Below are positions 1 to 10,529 of a stretch of DNA of 64,000 nucleotides, piece after piece. Position 1 is the first letter of the stretch. Each line of letters begins with the position of its first letter. The position numbers and the translations under genes were made by a program. Below the pieces are notes generated by a model. That model was not told where the DNA came from, made no database searches, and saw only the letters and a program-made list of their open reading frames with translations. The DNA is taken from the NCBI GenBank assembly GCA_028023455.1, contig JAQFVV010000049.1:6044855-6108854 (forward strand), read 5' to 3'. The stretch is from Epiperipatus broadwayi. Taxonomy: Eukaryota > Onychophora > Udeonychophora > Euonychophora > Peripatidae.

Positions 1-1225
1 AATAACTGACCCATAATAGATGAAGGACTCAATATGTGACATCAGTTTCTAATACTATTTTTATTTAACAGCATTGCATGACAAAGTTAGAGAAACTCAA
101 GATTTAAAAAAAAAAAAAATAGGATTATTATTTTGCAAAGGAGACAAAAATAAATATTTAAAAAGGTAGAAATAAATTAAATATACAAATAAAAAATTGT
201 ATATACATATAGTCGATTACACAGAAAGATTAGATAAAGTAAAATTATTGTGAATCATTTATTAGTAAGGTGGGTGGTAAAAGATAAGATATTCCATCAT
301 AATTGTATAACTTCATCAACTAAATTCTGTAAAACATTATATAGAAGATATACCCTTACAATATCTGATTTAATTTCATCATATACAGTAAGTTGAAGCA
401 AAACTTATTGAATAAGAAGGGTGTCATATTTTGATGGGCTGTGACACTTTAGTTATTATCAGTAATATTTGAATAAGTGTTAATATAAAAATTAGTTTGA
501 AATCATTATTTAATTATGATTAAAAAACGGTTTTCTATTCTAGTATAATATTCAGTAATCTTGAGTTATCAGATGCTAAAGCATTTAAATTTTCATTGCT
601 GAACAGTTCCAAGGTTTTGCCTTTATCAATGAAAATTTACTAGCTATAACTTAATTTTAATATTCCCCTTAAATCTCTGTCATTTAAATTATTACCATTT
701 AGTAATCACTTACTTAAACTTACTCCAGGTGGCATTAGAATAAAGAGTAGCTCTCGTTTTATCAGATATTTTTATAAACTAAAGAATAAAGTGAGTTCTT
801 ATTTTTTTATTAGTAAAAGATAAAGCAATAATCCAATAAATGGTTGGGAGAAAGTTTTATGCTTAACCATGTTAATTACTAATTACTTAAGTTTGCTATA
901 GATGAGACTGTAGTAGAGAAGTACTTTTATGTTATCCTACAGTTGCAGAAGCTAAAGAACTAAGTAATCTGTTATTGCTTCATTATTTTAATAGTTGTTT
1001 ATATACACATAGAAATGGTAAAAAGTATTTCTTCATATATATATAATTCATCATTAAATATTAAAATGTTAGAATAAACAAACTGTTGATGATGATCAAG
1101 TGTTAATTTTTGATCTTTGTCTAATAATTATTTTAACATTTATTTGGGCATAAAGTTAACTTTTAATATGTCAGTTTATTTCTTCTGATTGGTGATGTCC
1201 ACAGTTCCTAAATTGCTTACTTTTA
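1..1225. other. AT-rich gene-free DNA
   Basis: No frame of useful length and no repeat I can define. Only short A/T runs and scattered stop codons are visible. Probably intergenic or intronic. Confidence 0.6.
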
Positions 1226-1579
1226 ATTTAATAAAATTTATTAATGAATAATATTTCTGCAGTGTAATCTTCACTAAGTCACTCTCATGCAAGATAGGGA
1301 CAGGTTTTTATAAAGGAATAGAAACCAATTTTGTGTGAGTGATATAGTGAAAAATTTACTACGAAAATAAGATTTATTTAGTGGATAATCTATAATCTAA
1401 CCATGATTGTCATACTTTCATTAAGTGGTTGTGTCAAAGTTGTAAGAACAGCACGTTTGATGCTTATCAATTAAATTATAGTAATTGGCTATCTATCTAT
1501 CTATCTATCTATCCATCTATCTATCTATCTACTTGTATGTTTGTCTGTCTGTTTATCTATCTATCTATCTATCTATCTT

Positions 1580-1632
<53 letters not shown>

Positions 1633-1890
1633 ACTGAACAATGATAAAGATATGTGTAGAGATTGTGATCTGGGTCAACTAATAGTTCACCATGAATGTG
1701 GATCTTGGAGATCATACACCTTTTTCACATCTCTTTGGTCATATGTTTATAATTACATTCCACCACATAGTATTAAAAGTGGATGAAAATCAGACCTTAC
1801 CTTGTGTGAGTGCGGTGTAGTAAAATTACATTATATAAATATTATTCATTGAATGAATAGTCTCTAAATTTAATGAATGACTAATAAAAA
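1226..1890. mobile_element. MITE-like element, family M2 (copy 1)
   Basis: The two ends are imperfect inverted repeats of about 100 bases. The left end has TTAATGAATAATATT, then CACTCTCATGCAAG. The right end, read in reverse complement, has CATTCATT, then AATGAATAATATT and GCACTCACACAAGG. The centre holds a (CTAT)n microsatellite. No transposase frame is present, so it would be non-autonomous. The same ends and the same interior (GTGATCTGGG, CATGTCTTTGGTCATATG type) recur at 53.97-54.72 kb. The superfamily is not assignable from what I see. Confidence 0.55.
1488..1632. repeat. (CTAT)n microsatellite
   Basis: A CTAT/ATCT repeat of about 145 bases with a few interruptions (ATCC, CTTG, GTCTGT). 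It gives spurious Ser-Ile-Tyr-Leu frames on the plus strand. It lies inside the M2 element, where the copies at 54 kb have only CTATATATA or CTATCTA. Confidence 0.97.
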
Positions 1891-3176
1891 TTGTTTATAG
1901 TCTTATTATATTGAAAATAAGAATTCATTAAGAAAAATGTAGAAATGACATTTCCGATGTTTAACCAAAAGAAAAAAAAACTTTATTAAATCATACAACC
2001 ATGAAAATATTAAATATAATATATATATTATTGTTGCTTGTAGAATATTTTGAATATCTTAAATAAATGGATAAATTACTTAGTATGATCTCTAAGACTT
2101 CGTAAATGTTTGTGGAAGTCACGCAAATCACTCCTGAAAATACCAAGTGATAAATGAACAAGTAATGGGGGGGGGGGACGCACGTTTTTTATACTTCTTT
2201 CGAAAAAAAATTAATAAAAGTAATGTGTGTTAGGTTTATTTTTATCAAAATAATAGTACAATTGACAGGTGGGAATCTTTTGACAATTTAATAAATGAAT
2301 AGTAGAAAATACTAAGTGTTCTTGAACAAGTACCCCCCCCCTCTATTTAAAAAGTATTAATATAAAAATGTTGAATAGTTTTAATAAAAGGGTAATAGAT
2401 CCCCCTCCTTTCTTAAATAATATTTATATTAGGCATAGTATATTAATATAAAACTTGCTAGTTTTAATGAATGAGTCGACTTTTTTTTACCTTAAATAAC
2501 TTTTGCATTTATATTAAAAACATAAATAATAACTTTAAAAAAATTCTGCAAATTCTTATTGTATTTTAAGTAATAAATGCCAAGGTCAAGCTGGAATTTG
2601 TTGGTTTGTAAAATTGGTCTTTTTTTAGAGGTTTATCACAGTATTTTTTTGGTCTGATAAATTGTGTTAGTTGCTACAAGTTTTCTTTTTGAGGATTTGA
2701 CATCACATTCAGGTAAATATCCACTTTGCATGCTTCCACAGTTGTGGCGATAAAAAACTATTGATAATTTTATAGCGACAAATAGTTTTTTTTTTGGTTT
2801 ATTAACAAAGAAAAATAGATAACAGGAATTAGATGTAATTTTTTTGCAAACAAATGAAGTCAAAGAAATTATTTTGTATATGTGTTTTCAAAATAATGCT
2901 ACATATAGTTTTAAAAAACCTTATACAATTTTAATGAATAAATAATTGTGACTACTCTTTATAATGTTAGTGGTCAGGAAAAAATATCATTTCTTTTTGA
3001 CTGTGGTTACACCAAAATCTGAAAAACAATATATTCTTTCAAAAGTAGGCTTCATATTTATCATTTAGTGTGTTCAGTAGGGTTGGAAAATTATTTGGTG
3101 GGTCCCAAGTATTTAAAATATTCCAGAGTGCCTATGCCTACAAAATGATTACAATATAAATGAAGTGTCTCTTCAG
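1891..3176. other. AT-rich gene-free DNA with G10 and C9 runs
   Basis: No coding signal. A run of ten G at 2167-2176 faces a run of nine C at 2333-2341, with a further C-rich patch near 2401. The 75-codon minus-strand frame at 2636-2863 has low-complexity composition and resembles nothing I know. Confidence 0.55.
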
Positions 3177-3215
3177 ATAATTAATAAAGATATTAATAAT
3201 ATCTTTATTAATTAT
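3177..3215. repeat. Perfect 18-bp hairpin palindrome
   Basis: Arms at 3177-3194 and 3198-3215 are exact reverse complements (ATAATTAATAAAGATATT) around a 3-base loop. Partial complementarity (CTTCAG/TTAAAG) continues just outside. It may be the core of a small foldback element or AT-rich chance. Nothing links it to a gene. Confidence 0.7.
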
Positions 3216-3811
3216 TTAAAGTATTATTCCTTTATCATCTGAAGGAGAATGTGCATTTTATATATTCTATACAATACATTCAATTATGTACTTAGTACTT
3301 TACTATAATATAAATTAACATCTGTAATTATAAATAAGTTTGAACAATATGGTCTCAATCATTAATATTGGGAATCTGCAATATAATTAATTCCTGAGTT
3401 ACTTGAAGTAATAAGTTTGGTTAAAACATGTCATGATGACATAGCTACATTTTTTAAAAGTTTTTTGGAAAAGATTATTCTCTAAGAGAGTAATTGTAAA
3501 TGTAAGTTAATAATATTTTAAAAAAGTGATGCACTTTTTTGAAGTTTTAAATATATTCTCACTCTTGCAGGCTCCCTGAAGACAAAATGTGAAATAAGCT
3601 GATAGTTAGAAATTTTTTTCATTTAGAAAGTAAAATAATAACAATAATAATTTAATCATTAATTTCTAAGGCAGTCATGTAACTATAATTTCAAAATAAT
3701 TGAATGCTTATCATCAGAAAATCCAGGTTGAGCCCTGATCCAATGATCTTTATTTCTCAAAATAATTTTTTCTATCATTGCATAATTTTTAGATTTTTAA
3801 AAATATGTTGT
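3216..3811. other. AT-rich gene-free DNA
   Basis: No open frame and no clear repeat. Part of it (about 3740-3811) may be a degraded extension of the repeat that follows. Confidence 0.5.
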
Positions 3812-4120
3812 TGGCCTGACTAGTAACAGGTAATAGAAGCTGATGCTTTAACCATCTAGGCTATTCTATTAAAGGTTAGTTAATAAGATCATCATTTAAA
3901 ATTCCATTTCATTTTCAAAGCCAATTATTACTTATCAGACCATTAAAACTTGAGGAAAAAAGATAAATAATAAAACTCAAAACCTAATGCTTCATACTAA
4001 TATATACATTATTGCTAAAATTTGAATATAATTTAGAAAGGTATAAATAAAGTTTGCATTTTTATAAAAAAAACATAATTAAACTACATAATAAAATGAG
4101 TCCAACATATAAGTTAATTT
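3812..4120. repeat. Head-to-head pair of tRNA-headed repeat (pair 1, degraded)
   Basis: On the minus strand, 3812-3875 carries a tRNA-like start (TAGCCTAGATGG, A-box-like) and the GGCCTGACTAGTAACAG block. It lacks the middle part. On the plus strand from about 3880, the family motifs follow in order: ATTTAAAATTC, CAGACCA, ACTCAAAAC, AAATAAAGTTT and TCCAACATATAAG. The copies point away from each other, heads at the centre. This is the oldest looking of three such pairs (also 6.25 and 9.1 kb). Confidence 0.45.
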
Positions 4121-5163
4121 TCAAACAATTACTTATATGTTTGTCTGCAATAGCATACAAAATGTCTAATTTCTTGCCCCTAAAAACTTGAAATTATCTT
4201 AGCAATAATATTATTTGGCATTGTTAATTACATAAACATTTTAAGCAGATGTATTGATTAATATCAAAAGTCTTTTTACATAATGTGAAACTCCTTTGAC
4301 ATAAATTTTGTTGAATCATATTTAAACTGTATTCTTATTTTTAAATGTTTTATTTGTTTTTGTTGCAACAGGATTTTTTTTTCCTTGCTATAGATTCTAA
4401 TTATAATATTACTATTAAATGTTGTCTGCAATATTTTCCAACAAGATGAATACAATTATTATTATTTTTAGATTGCTAACTATTAATAAACCTAAAGAAA
4501 TCTGCAGCTTAATGTTTAAATTTATCATTAGATCCACTGCTCCTGGTTTGTCTGGCTATAACTACATCAGTTAGGGTCTAGTAAATATTATGTTCCTAAC
4601 ACTATTAGTGAGACTTCAGTAAAGTTTAAAAATGACAATTCTAGATATTTTTACTGCTAAATATGAAACAAAAATTTCGCTTAAAAAGGAACTCCCTTTT
4701 TACACCATAAATTTTAGTTGTTTGAAAAGTTTTGAAGCTTAGGATGCAAAAAGAATAAATATTTTGAGATGAGTTTTAAGTCTTAAAATTATATTTTGAG
4801 TTTCTCCAACTGTGTGATCTATGAAATAACATTTTATACATTTTCTGCAAGATAATTTGTATTCTAATACCTTTATTTGGAGTGCATGAAAAAAAATTTT
4901 CTGTAACAGAGTAGTAATTTGAATGTGTCACTAATAATGTTAGTATATAATTGGATATTGAAACATTTAGTGTAAGCACTTTTTGTTCTTTTAAAATACA
5001 ATATCCATCAACAGATTATGCTATCACTAAAAAAATTATCCTCCAAAAACTCATATTGTACTGATTCATTTCATCCATAGATCTATTTTTGCTAATATAA
5101 TTTTTATTAAGACAATAAACATCACATAATCACCATTTCTTATGCTTACTCATAACTGTTATT
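4121..5163. other. AT-rich gene-free DNA
   Basis: No coding frame with recognisable content. The 67-codon minus-strand frame at 4776-4979 looks spurious. The words ATAAACATCACATAATCA at about 5114-5131 recur next to the solo M1 end at 12.7 kb. Confidence 0.5.
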
Positions 5164-5546
5164 AAAACAGGAAAAACTCTCTAGAAATATTGCCACTCAG
5201 TGCAAGCCAGAGAAATCAATGGATGGCAGAAAGCTTGTGCATAAAATCCCTATCTAGTGCCTACCCATTCAATATCCCCAGACTAGTTTCTGGCTTGTGG
5301 CCTTCATCAATGAGGATCCTTGGATTTGAGAGCACTTCACCTACATCTTAGAATTTAATGCAACCCTCTAGCAGCCACCTTTTATCTCTACTTAACTAAA
5401 AAACTATGAGTCTTAAATTGAAAACACCATAATATTCTGGATGAGTAGGCACTAGATGGGGTTTTTTTGTACAAGCCTTCTGGCATCCATTGATTACTCT
5501 GGCTTGCACTGAGTGGCAATATGTATAGAGAGTTTTGCCTGTTTTA
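5164..5546. mobile_element. MITE-like element, family M1 (copy 1)
   Basis: About 383 bases with long terminal inverted repeats of roughly 105 bases. Each end reads AAAACAGG, AAAACTCTCTA, TTGCCACTCAGTGCAAGCC, ATCAATGGATG, then TCTAGTGCCTAC. TTAA-like bases are part of the terminal palindrome on both sides, so a TTAA target site is possible but not proved. No transposase is encoded. Relatives lie at 13.4, 23.95 and 25.27 kb, and a solo end at 12.7 kb. Confidence 0.7.
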
Positions 5547-6252
5547 AAGATTTTTATTAAGGTAACATTTGCAAAAAAATTTTAGACTCTTAATGACTAA
5601 GTCTTTTATATTTTTTCTACATTATATATTCAATATTAAATAAAATAATAAAACACTGGAATTAACTCTACAATTTTCTATATACCAGTATATAAAGAAA
5701 TAAAAACTGTAGTTAATTCATGGCTTGAGTGCTATCCTGAGTAGAAATTCGTGGTTAGATTTTGAAAAAAAAAATCAAACTTTTATTAATATTATATAAC
5801 ATTAAACTGTCATAATTTGTGTATATTTACACAATTATATTGTTTATTTAATATGTTATTCATCATATTTATAAAATATGTTTCTTGAATTTTTTTCCTC
5901 AAATCATTTTCCATTACAAAATAAACCATCAAAACAAAAACTTCCTTTACAAATACGCGAATGTTACGCAAAAGCAGATTTACATTTATCTACAGAATAA
6001 TGCATTTTTTGTATAGTATTTTATGTTCATAATTTCTCTTTTTTAATGCAAATTTCACTTCTGCAATATAATTTGACCTATACTGACATACCAATTTATA
6101 CGTAATATATTTGTTGATTTTTTTTCAATTGCATTCTATTACGAATTTAGTATGATTACATCTGCATTTATTCTCATTTTAATATTGCATTTACTATTGT
6201 ACATAATAATAGTAGGGAATTTAATAATGGAAGAGTAGTTGTTGATAAAATC
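5547..6252. other. AT-rich gene-free DNA
   Basis: No open frame or repeat boundary found. Confidence 0.5.
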
Positions 6253-6550
6253 AATAATTGTAATTATGCTTATATGTTGGATTATTTTCATCATTTAACA
6301 TTAAATTATGAAATGTCTTTAGAAAAAATTTAATCTTTATTTACATTTTGTAAGTATCGTTAGAAATAGCACACAGATAAGTATATGCACAATGTTTTGA
6401 GTAATATTACTCTTTTTTTTTTTTGCTTCAAATATAGCTAACTTAACCAGTGACAATATTCATATGAGAATCAAACTTGGACCTTTAGATTCTCAAAATA
6501 TTGAATTTTAAGATAATGTTTCACCCAAGTGAGTCATTCTACCAAAAGCA
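6253..6550 (-). mobile_element. tRNA-headed repeat (SINE-like), minus copy of pair 2
   Basis: Read on the minus strand, it starts with a tRNA-like head (GACTCACTTGGGTGAAAC at the A-box position, AGTTTGATTCTC at the B-box position). The family body follows: GTCACTGGTTAAG, ACTCAAAACATTGTGCATA, AAATAAAGATTAAA, TCTAAAGACATT. It ends in ATGATGAAAATAATCCAAC and ATAATTACAAT. The same order of blocks, with a better tRNA head, forms the 3' part of the Penelope-like element at 26-29 kb. No protein is coded. Confidence 0.65.
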
Positions 6551-6554
6551 ATAC

Positions 6555-6828
6555 TCAGTAGAATGTCTCACTCGGTTAGAGATTTATCTTCAAAATTCAA
6601 TATTTAAAAATATAAAGGTGCAAGTTTGACTCCCATGCTGGTACTGACACTGGTTAGGCCAGTAACACTAGAGGAAAAGATGAAACTAATAACACTCAAA
6701 ACATTGTGTGCTCTTACTAACAGTTTGTTGTAATTAGAAAATTTAAATAAAGTTTATTTTTTTTTCTAAAGGTATTTATGATTTAATGTTAAATATTGGA
6801 AATAATCCAATATATAGGTACAATTAAA
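6555..6828 (+). mobile_element. tRNA-headed repeat (SINE-like), plus copy of pair 2
   Basis: It starts at the centre of the inverted pair with TCTCACTCGGTTAGAGA (A-box-like) and GTGCAAGTTTGACTCCCA (B-box-like). The body blocks follow: TTAGGCCAGTAACACTAG, ACTCAAAACATTGTG, AAATAAAGTTT, TCTAAAGGTATT and AATAATCCAATATA. It mirrors the minus copy to its left, making a palindromic unit of about 575 bases. Confidence 0.65.
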
Positions 6829-8070
6829 ATACTATTATCCCAAATTTTAAGCAAATATTAAATGTTATATTATTTAGAAAGTAGTTTGCAAATGTTAGTT
6901 AAATCATATTAATGGGTTAAAAAGTGCACTATAAAAGAGAATGAACTACTATATAAAAAAATTACGTTATTCTGTGAATAGACTTAAATGTTTGTTTACA
7001 GAATAGCTTGTTATTTGTAAAAGAAGTCTTTATTTTGCAATGTCGTTACTTTATATGTGGAAAATGACATGAGAAAAATTAAAGGGATAAAATTTCTAAA
7101 TACCATGGATAATAGCCTGTCTTAAAAGTATTTAAATAAAATAATATAATTATGTAAATACACGCAAATTAGGAAAAATTATCCATTTATGTGAAAAGAT
7201 TAATGTAGGGTCATATCAATGAGACAGTTTTTGTTAAGTTCTTACTGTAAATTTATTCAGGATAATCAATCAAGCTTCAAGCCAGCTACAGCTTTTATTT
7301 ATTTATTTATATATTAAAAATTGTAAAATTAATTCTATGTTTTGTTTTAATTATATAATTTTAAGTTTTGATAATTGAACAAAATGCTGTTAAATCTTTT
7401 TCACTACCATATCTTTGTTAGAAAATGAAAAAAATGCAAAGTAAATATTCATATTTGTGGACTCATACCACATTATCAGAATCATCTATGTGTGGTAATA
7501 GTACTATAGTCGTAATGTTTTATCTGGATCACAACTGCCACCATCTGTTTAAAAAATATTATTTAAAAAATATTTTATAGCAGTGCTTTTCCAACATTTT
7601 TTAAATAACATTTACCGCCTAAACAAGGACAGATGTGATTCACCTAGATGTCATTCAGCTTAAAGATTGATATAACAAAGCTATTAATTACATGATAGAT
7701 AAAACAAGCAAATATATCTTGTATGTCTGTTATATGCAAAAATCTTCTTTTTAATATACATGTACACATATAAAAGCTAATTTTTAAATGTAACACATTA
7801 TGAATTTTTAATTTAACTAAACATTTAGATAAATTCCATTTTACAACTAAAATAATTCATTTTTACAATTAAAAGGCAATCAAAATTAATTTAAATACAG
7901 TATAGCTGCTATATTTTGATCCAATCTCCCCTCACACATACACACATATAATGTATTGTAGTTAATATGTTATTGATAAATATTGATTTGAATAAAATAC
8001 CTATTATTTATTGATCTTCAAATGTACAGAAGTTTTTAACATATTCATACATATATATGTAACCATTACA
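6829..8070. other. AT-rich gene-free DNA
   Basis: Short (TTTA)n near 7290. Two tandem AAAAATATT words near 7550. No coding content recognised. Confidence 0.5.
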
Positions 8071-8165
8071 AATCAATCAACAGTTAGACAATATTAATAT
8101 AGATAGCAATCAATAATCACAAACTGATGTCAAGACAACCTCCTTTTAACAATAAAGGTGGAATC
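8071..8165. repeat. Dispersed repeat D (copy 1)
   Basis: AATCAACAGTTAGACAA, then about 60 bases later CAACCTCCTTTTAACAATAA. The same two words at similar spacing recur at 53.79 and 55.23 kb. Type unknown. Confidence 0.5.
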
Positions 8166-9079
8166 CCTTTATATATATATAACACAGTCACTTTTTTGTA
8201 AGTATAATATTCACATATAAAAGTTATAGTATAAACAAAATATTAAAAAAATATAATCATTAATAATATATTGAATGGAAACATTTATATATATTACTGA
8301 ATGTGTGATAATTCATGCATTTATTGAAGCAATAAGAATAAGAAAAAAACTAAGTAACATATTTATTTTAAAAAATAATTTAAATAGTGAAACATCTGGC
8401 TTTTTTCACCATTCAATACATTTTAGGGTTATTCTTGTTTTAAAAGAAAAATTTTTTTTCTCTTATAAAAACATAATAGTAATCTTTTTATCAAAAAGAG
8501 ATTTCTAATCAGTTTTCATGTGAAACTTTTAGCATTAATGTTCAGAAAATATTGTATTAAGCAAAATATTGGCCATCAAATTTGGAAAGGAAAATAAAAA
8601 AAAAGTAAAATGTCTGTGCTTTTAGCATAAACCAAAACAATTTTATTAACATACATAATCAGATACAATGTTCCAAGATGGAAAAATAACTACTGGTGAA
8701 ACATAAAATTTATTTACAAATTTTACTTTTTTAAAAAACTGATTGCATGTGGTACTTAGAAAGACAAGTCTGTTTGAATATTATAAAATTTGTAAATTTT
8801 AATGGTTTTATATTTGCATTTTTTATCTGTTTACATTTTTCTTTGGACTGTATATAACTGAAGTTGTGTAAATGAATATAAAATAATTTGTGTTTCCCTA
8901 AAATTATAAAATAGAGATTAAAACATAAGAAATATAATTATAAATTTTGATCTTGGTTCATTTTGACTTTAACCAGCAATATATTGTAATGTGCTTTAGT
9001 ATACTATAATTTTTCTAGTTTCTTTATACTTCAGTCTGACCTGCTGCTTTAACTCATCCACAGATTTGAAGACCAACCC
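8166..9079. other. AT-rich gene-free DNA
   Basis: Holds a 77-codon plus-strand frame (8275-8508) of low complexity (Ile/Phe/Lys rich) that I do not regard as a gene. Confidence 0.5.
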
Positions 9080-9330
9080 ATATTTTGAACTATTTCATCA
9101 TCTAATTGAATTGTTGTTGTTTTTTAAAAAGAAAGGTTCAAAATTTATTTGCATTTTCCAAATATATTCAACTTTTAATAATAACACACAGGCTTGATTA
9201 TAACAATATTTTAAGTGGCATTTATTCTTCCTATTTTCTAAGTGTTTATGGCTTGATCAATTAAAGTCTACTATGAAAATTTAATCAGTAGCTTTTAGAC
9301 TCTTGAATACACAATTTAAAGTGATATTCG
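9080..9330 (-). mobile_element. tRNA-headed repeat (SINE-like), minus copy of pair 3
   Basis: In plus-strand reading the family blocks appear from the tail inward: CATATTTTGAACTATTTCATC, ATCTAATTGAATTG, TTCCAAATATATTCAAC, GGCTTGATCAATT and TTTAGACTCTTGAA, then AATTTAAAGTGATATTC. More diverged than pair 2. The tRNA boxes are degraded. Confidence 0.45.
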
Positions 9331-9334
9331 AATC

Positions 9335-9600
9335 AATTAACATTTGTCAGAATAATCTATTTTGTTATATCATTGCCTTAAATTAAGTATTCACAAAAAT
9401 AAATGTTGCAGGTTCAATTTCCATGCTAGTCTGCCATTTGTTATGCCAAGGTACCGGTAAAAGAAAACAAATTTATATTATTTGATATGTAGTATTTTTT
9501 ATTAAGTGGAAAATATTTGAATGTGAATTTTTCTAAAAGCATTTAACAACTCCAACTAGTTGATTGAAATAAATAAATATATAATTACAATAGAAAGCCA
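9335..9600 (+). mobile_element. tRNA-headed repeat (SINE-like), plus copy of pair 3
   Basis: CATTGCCTTAAATTAAG, then GCAGGTTCAATTTCC (a good B-box) and CATGCTAGTCTGCC, then TTTTTCTAAAAGCATTT and the AATTACAAT end. It follows the minus copy directly, heads at the centre, as in the pairs at 3.8 and 6.25 kb. Confidence 0.5.
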
Positions 9601-10428
9601 TCCAACCTTCAGACAGGTCATAAAGAAAAAAATATCTTCTTTGTTTAACAGCAGAATATATGCTAATAAATAGTAATTAAAATTAATTAATAAAAATGTC
9701 AAAACAAAACAACCTCCATCAATGTTTTTTTAAACTTTTGGTCTTCTTATGATAGAAATGCACCTGATTAATATAATTTTTCATTCAGTGAACATTTTTT
9801 ACTCTTCTATTCTTATACAAGACAATATATTGAAAATCAAACACAATAAAGATTGGGATCCAACACATCTATATTGCATAGATGAGTGATGTAAATCTCA
9901 GTTTGAAATATAGATGTTATTAGTGTTTGTTGATTGATTTTATTGAGAGAAAAAGTATTGTTTTTTTTTTCTGGATAAGTTTAACATTAGTGATATCTTT
10001 CTGCCTATGCAAGAAAATATAATAACTATTGAAACTGCATTGTTTTTTTCTCTTTTTTCAGTTCTATTGATTTGTTTTCAAGAAAGATGATTTCCACATA
10101 TTTAAATATATATAGGATTGCATCATTTTGTAAGAATCTATTCAATGATCCAAATTGGAAAGATAGAGAAGTGTTTCAAGTGCAGTGCATTCATTTATTA
10201 TTCCCATGACCTAGATGATTTTTTTCAGAAAGCTGAAGGTTTTGTGGTGTTTTTAAACAAATACACCTACCATCAAATATCAGATTAATAAGTTAATATC
10301 TAACTATTGTTAATATTTTAAATGCAAATATCCTTTACATTCCTGAAATCTAGATGAAACTATTATTAGTAAAAAAAAATTGAAAAATAAAATTTCAAAC
10401 TCTCTCACAATATATTGAACATTATAAC
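9601..10428. other. AT-rich gene-free DNA
   Basis: Short poly-T runs only. AACAACCTCC near 9706 may be a remnant of dispersed repeat D. No coding frame. Confidence 0.45.
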
Positions 10429-10529
10429 GGATTTGAACCCAGACTTTCAAGCTCCCTTCAGCCATTCAATCTATCTCAATCAACTGATACATATAGCTGA
10501 AGGGAGCTTGAAAGTCTGGATTCAAATCC
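10429..10529. repeat. Inverted repeat of a tRNA 3' half
   Basis: Arms at 10429-10462 and 10495-10529 are 34-base reverse complements with a single mismatch around a 32-base loop. Each arm contains GGTTCAAATCC or its one-base variant, the B-box/T-loop sequence, preceded by GAAAGTCTG. The same tRNA-like half appears once, on the minus strand, near 33.42 kb. It reads as two inverted SINE heads or a foldback made from one. Confidence 0.75.

Noticed and set aside
1429-1786. Plus-strand frames rich in Ser-Ile-Tyr-Leu
   Set aside because: Translations of the CTAT microsatellite.
2167-2341. G10 and C9 runs as a designed inverted pair
   Set aside because: No complementarity beyond the homopolymers; similar runs occur at 41853 and at the window end.
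8275-8508. 77-codon plus-strand frame as a small gene
   Set aside because: Low-complexity composition expected by chance in AT-rich DNA; no motif, signal or neighbour to support it.
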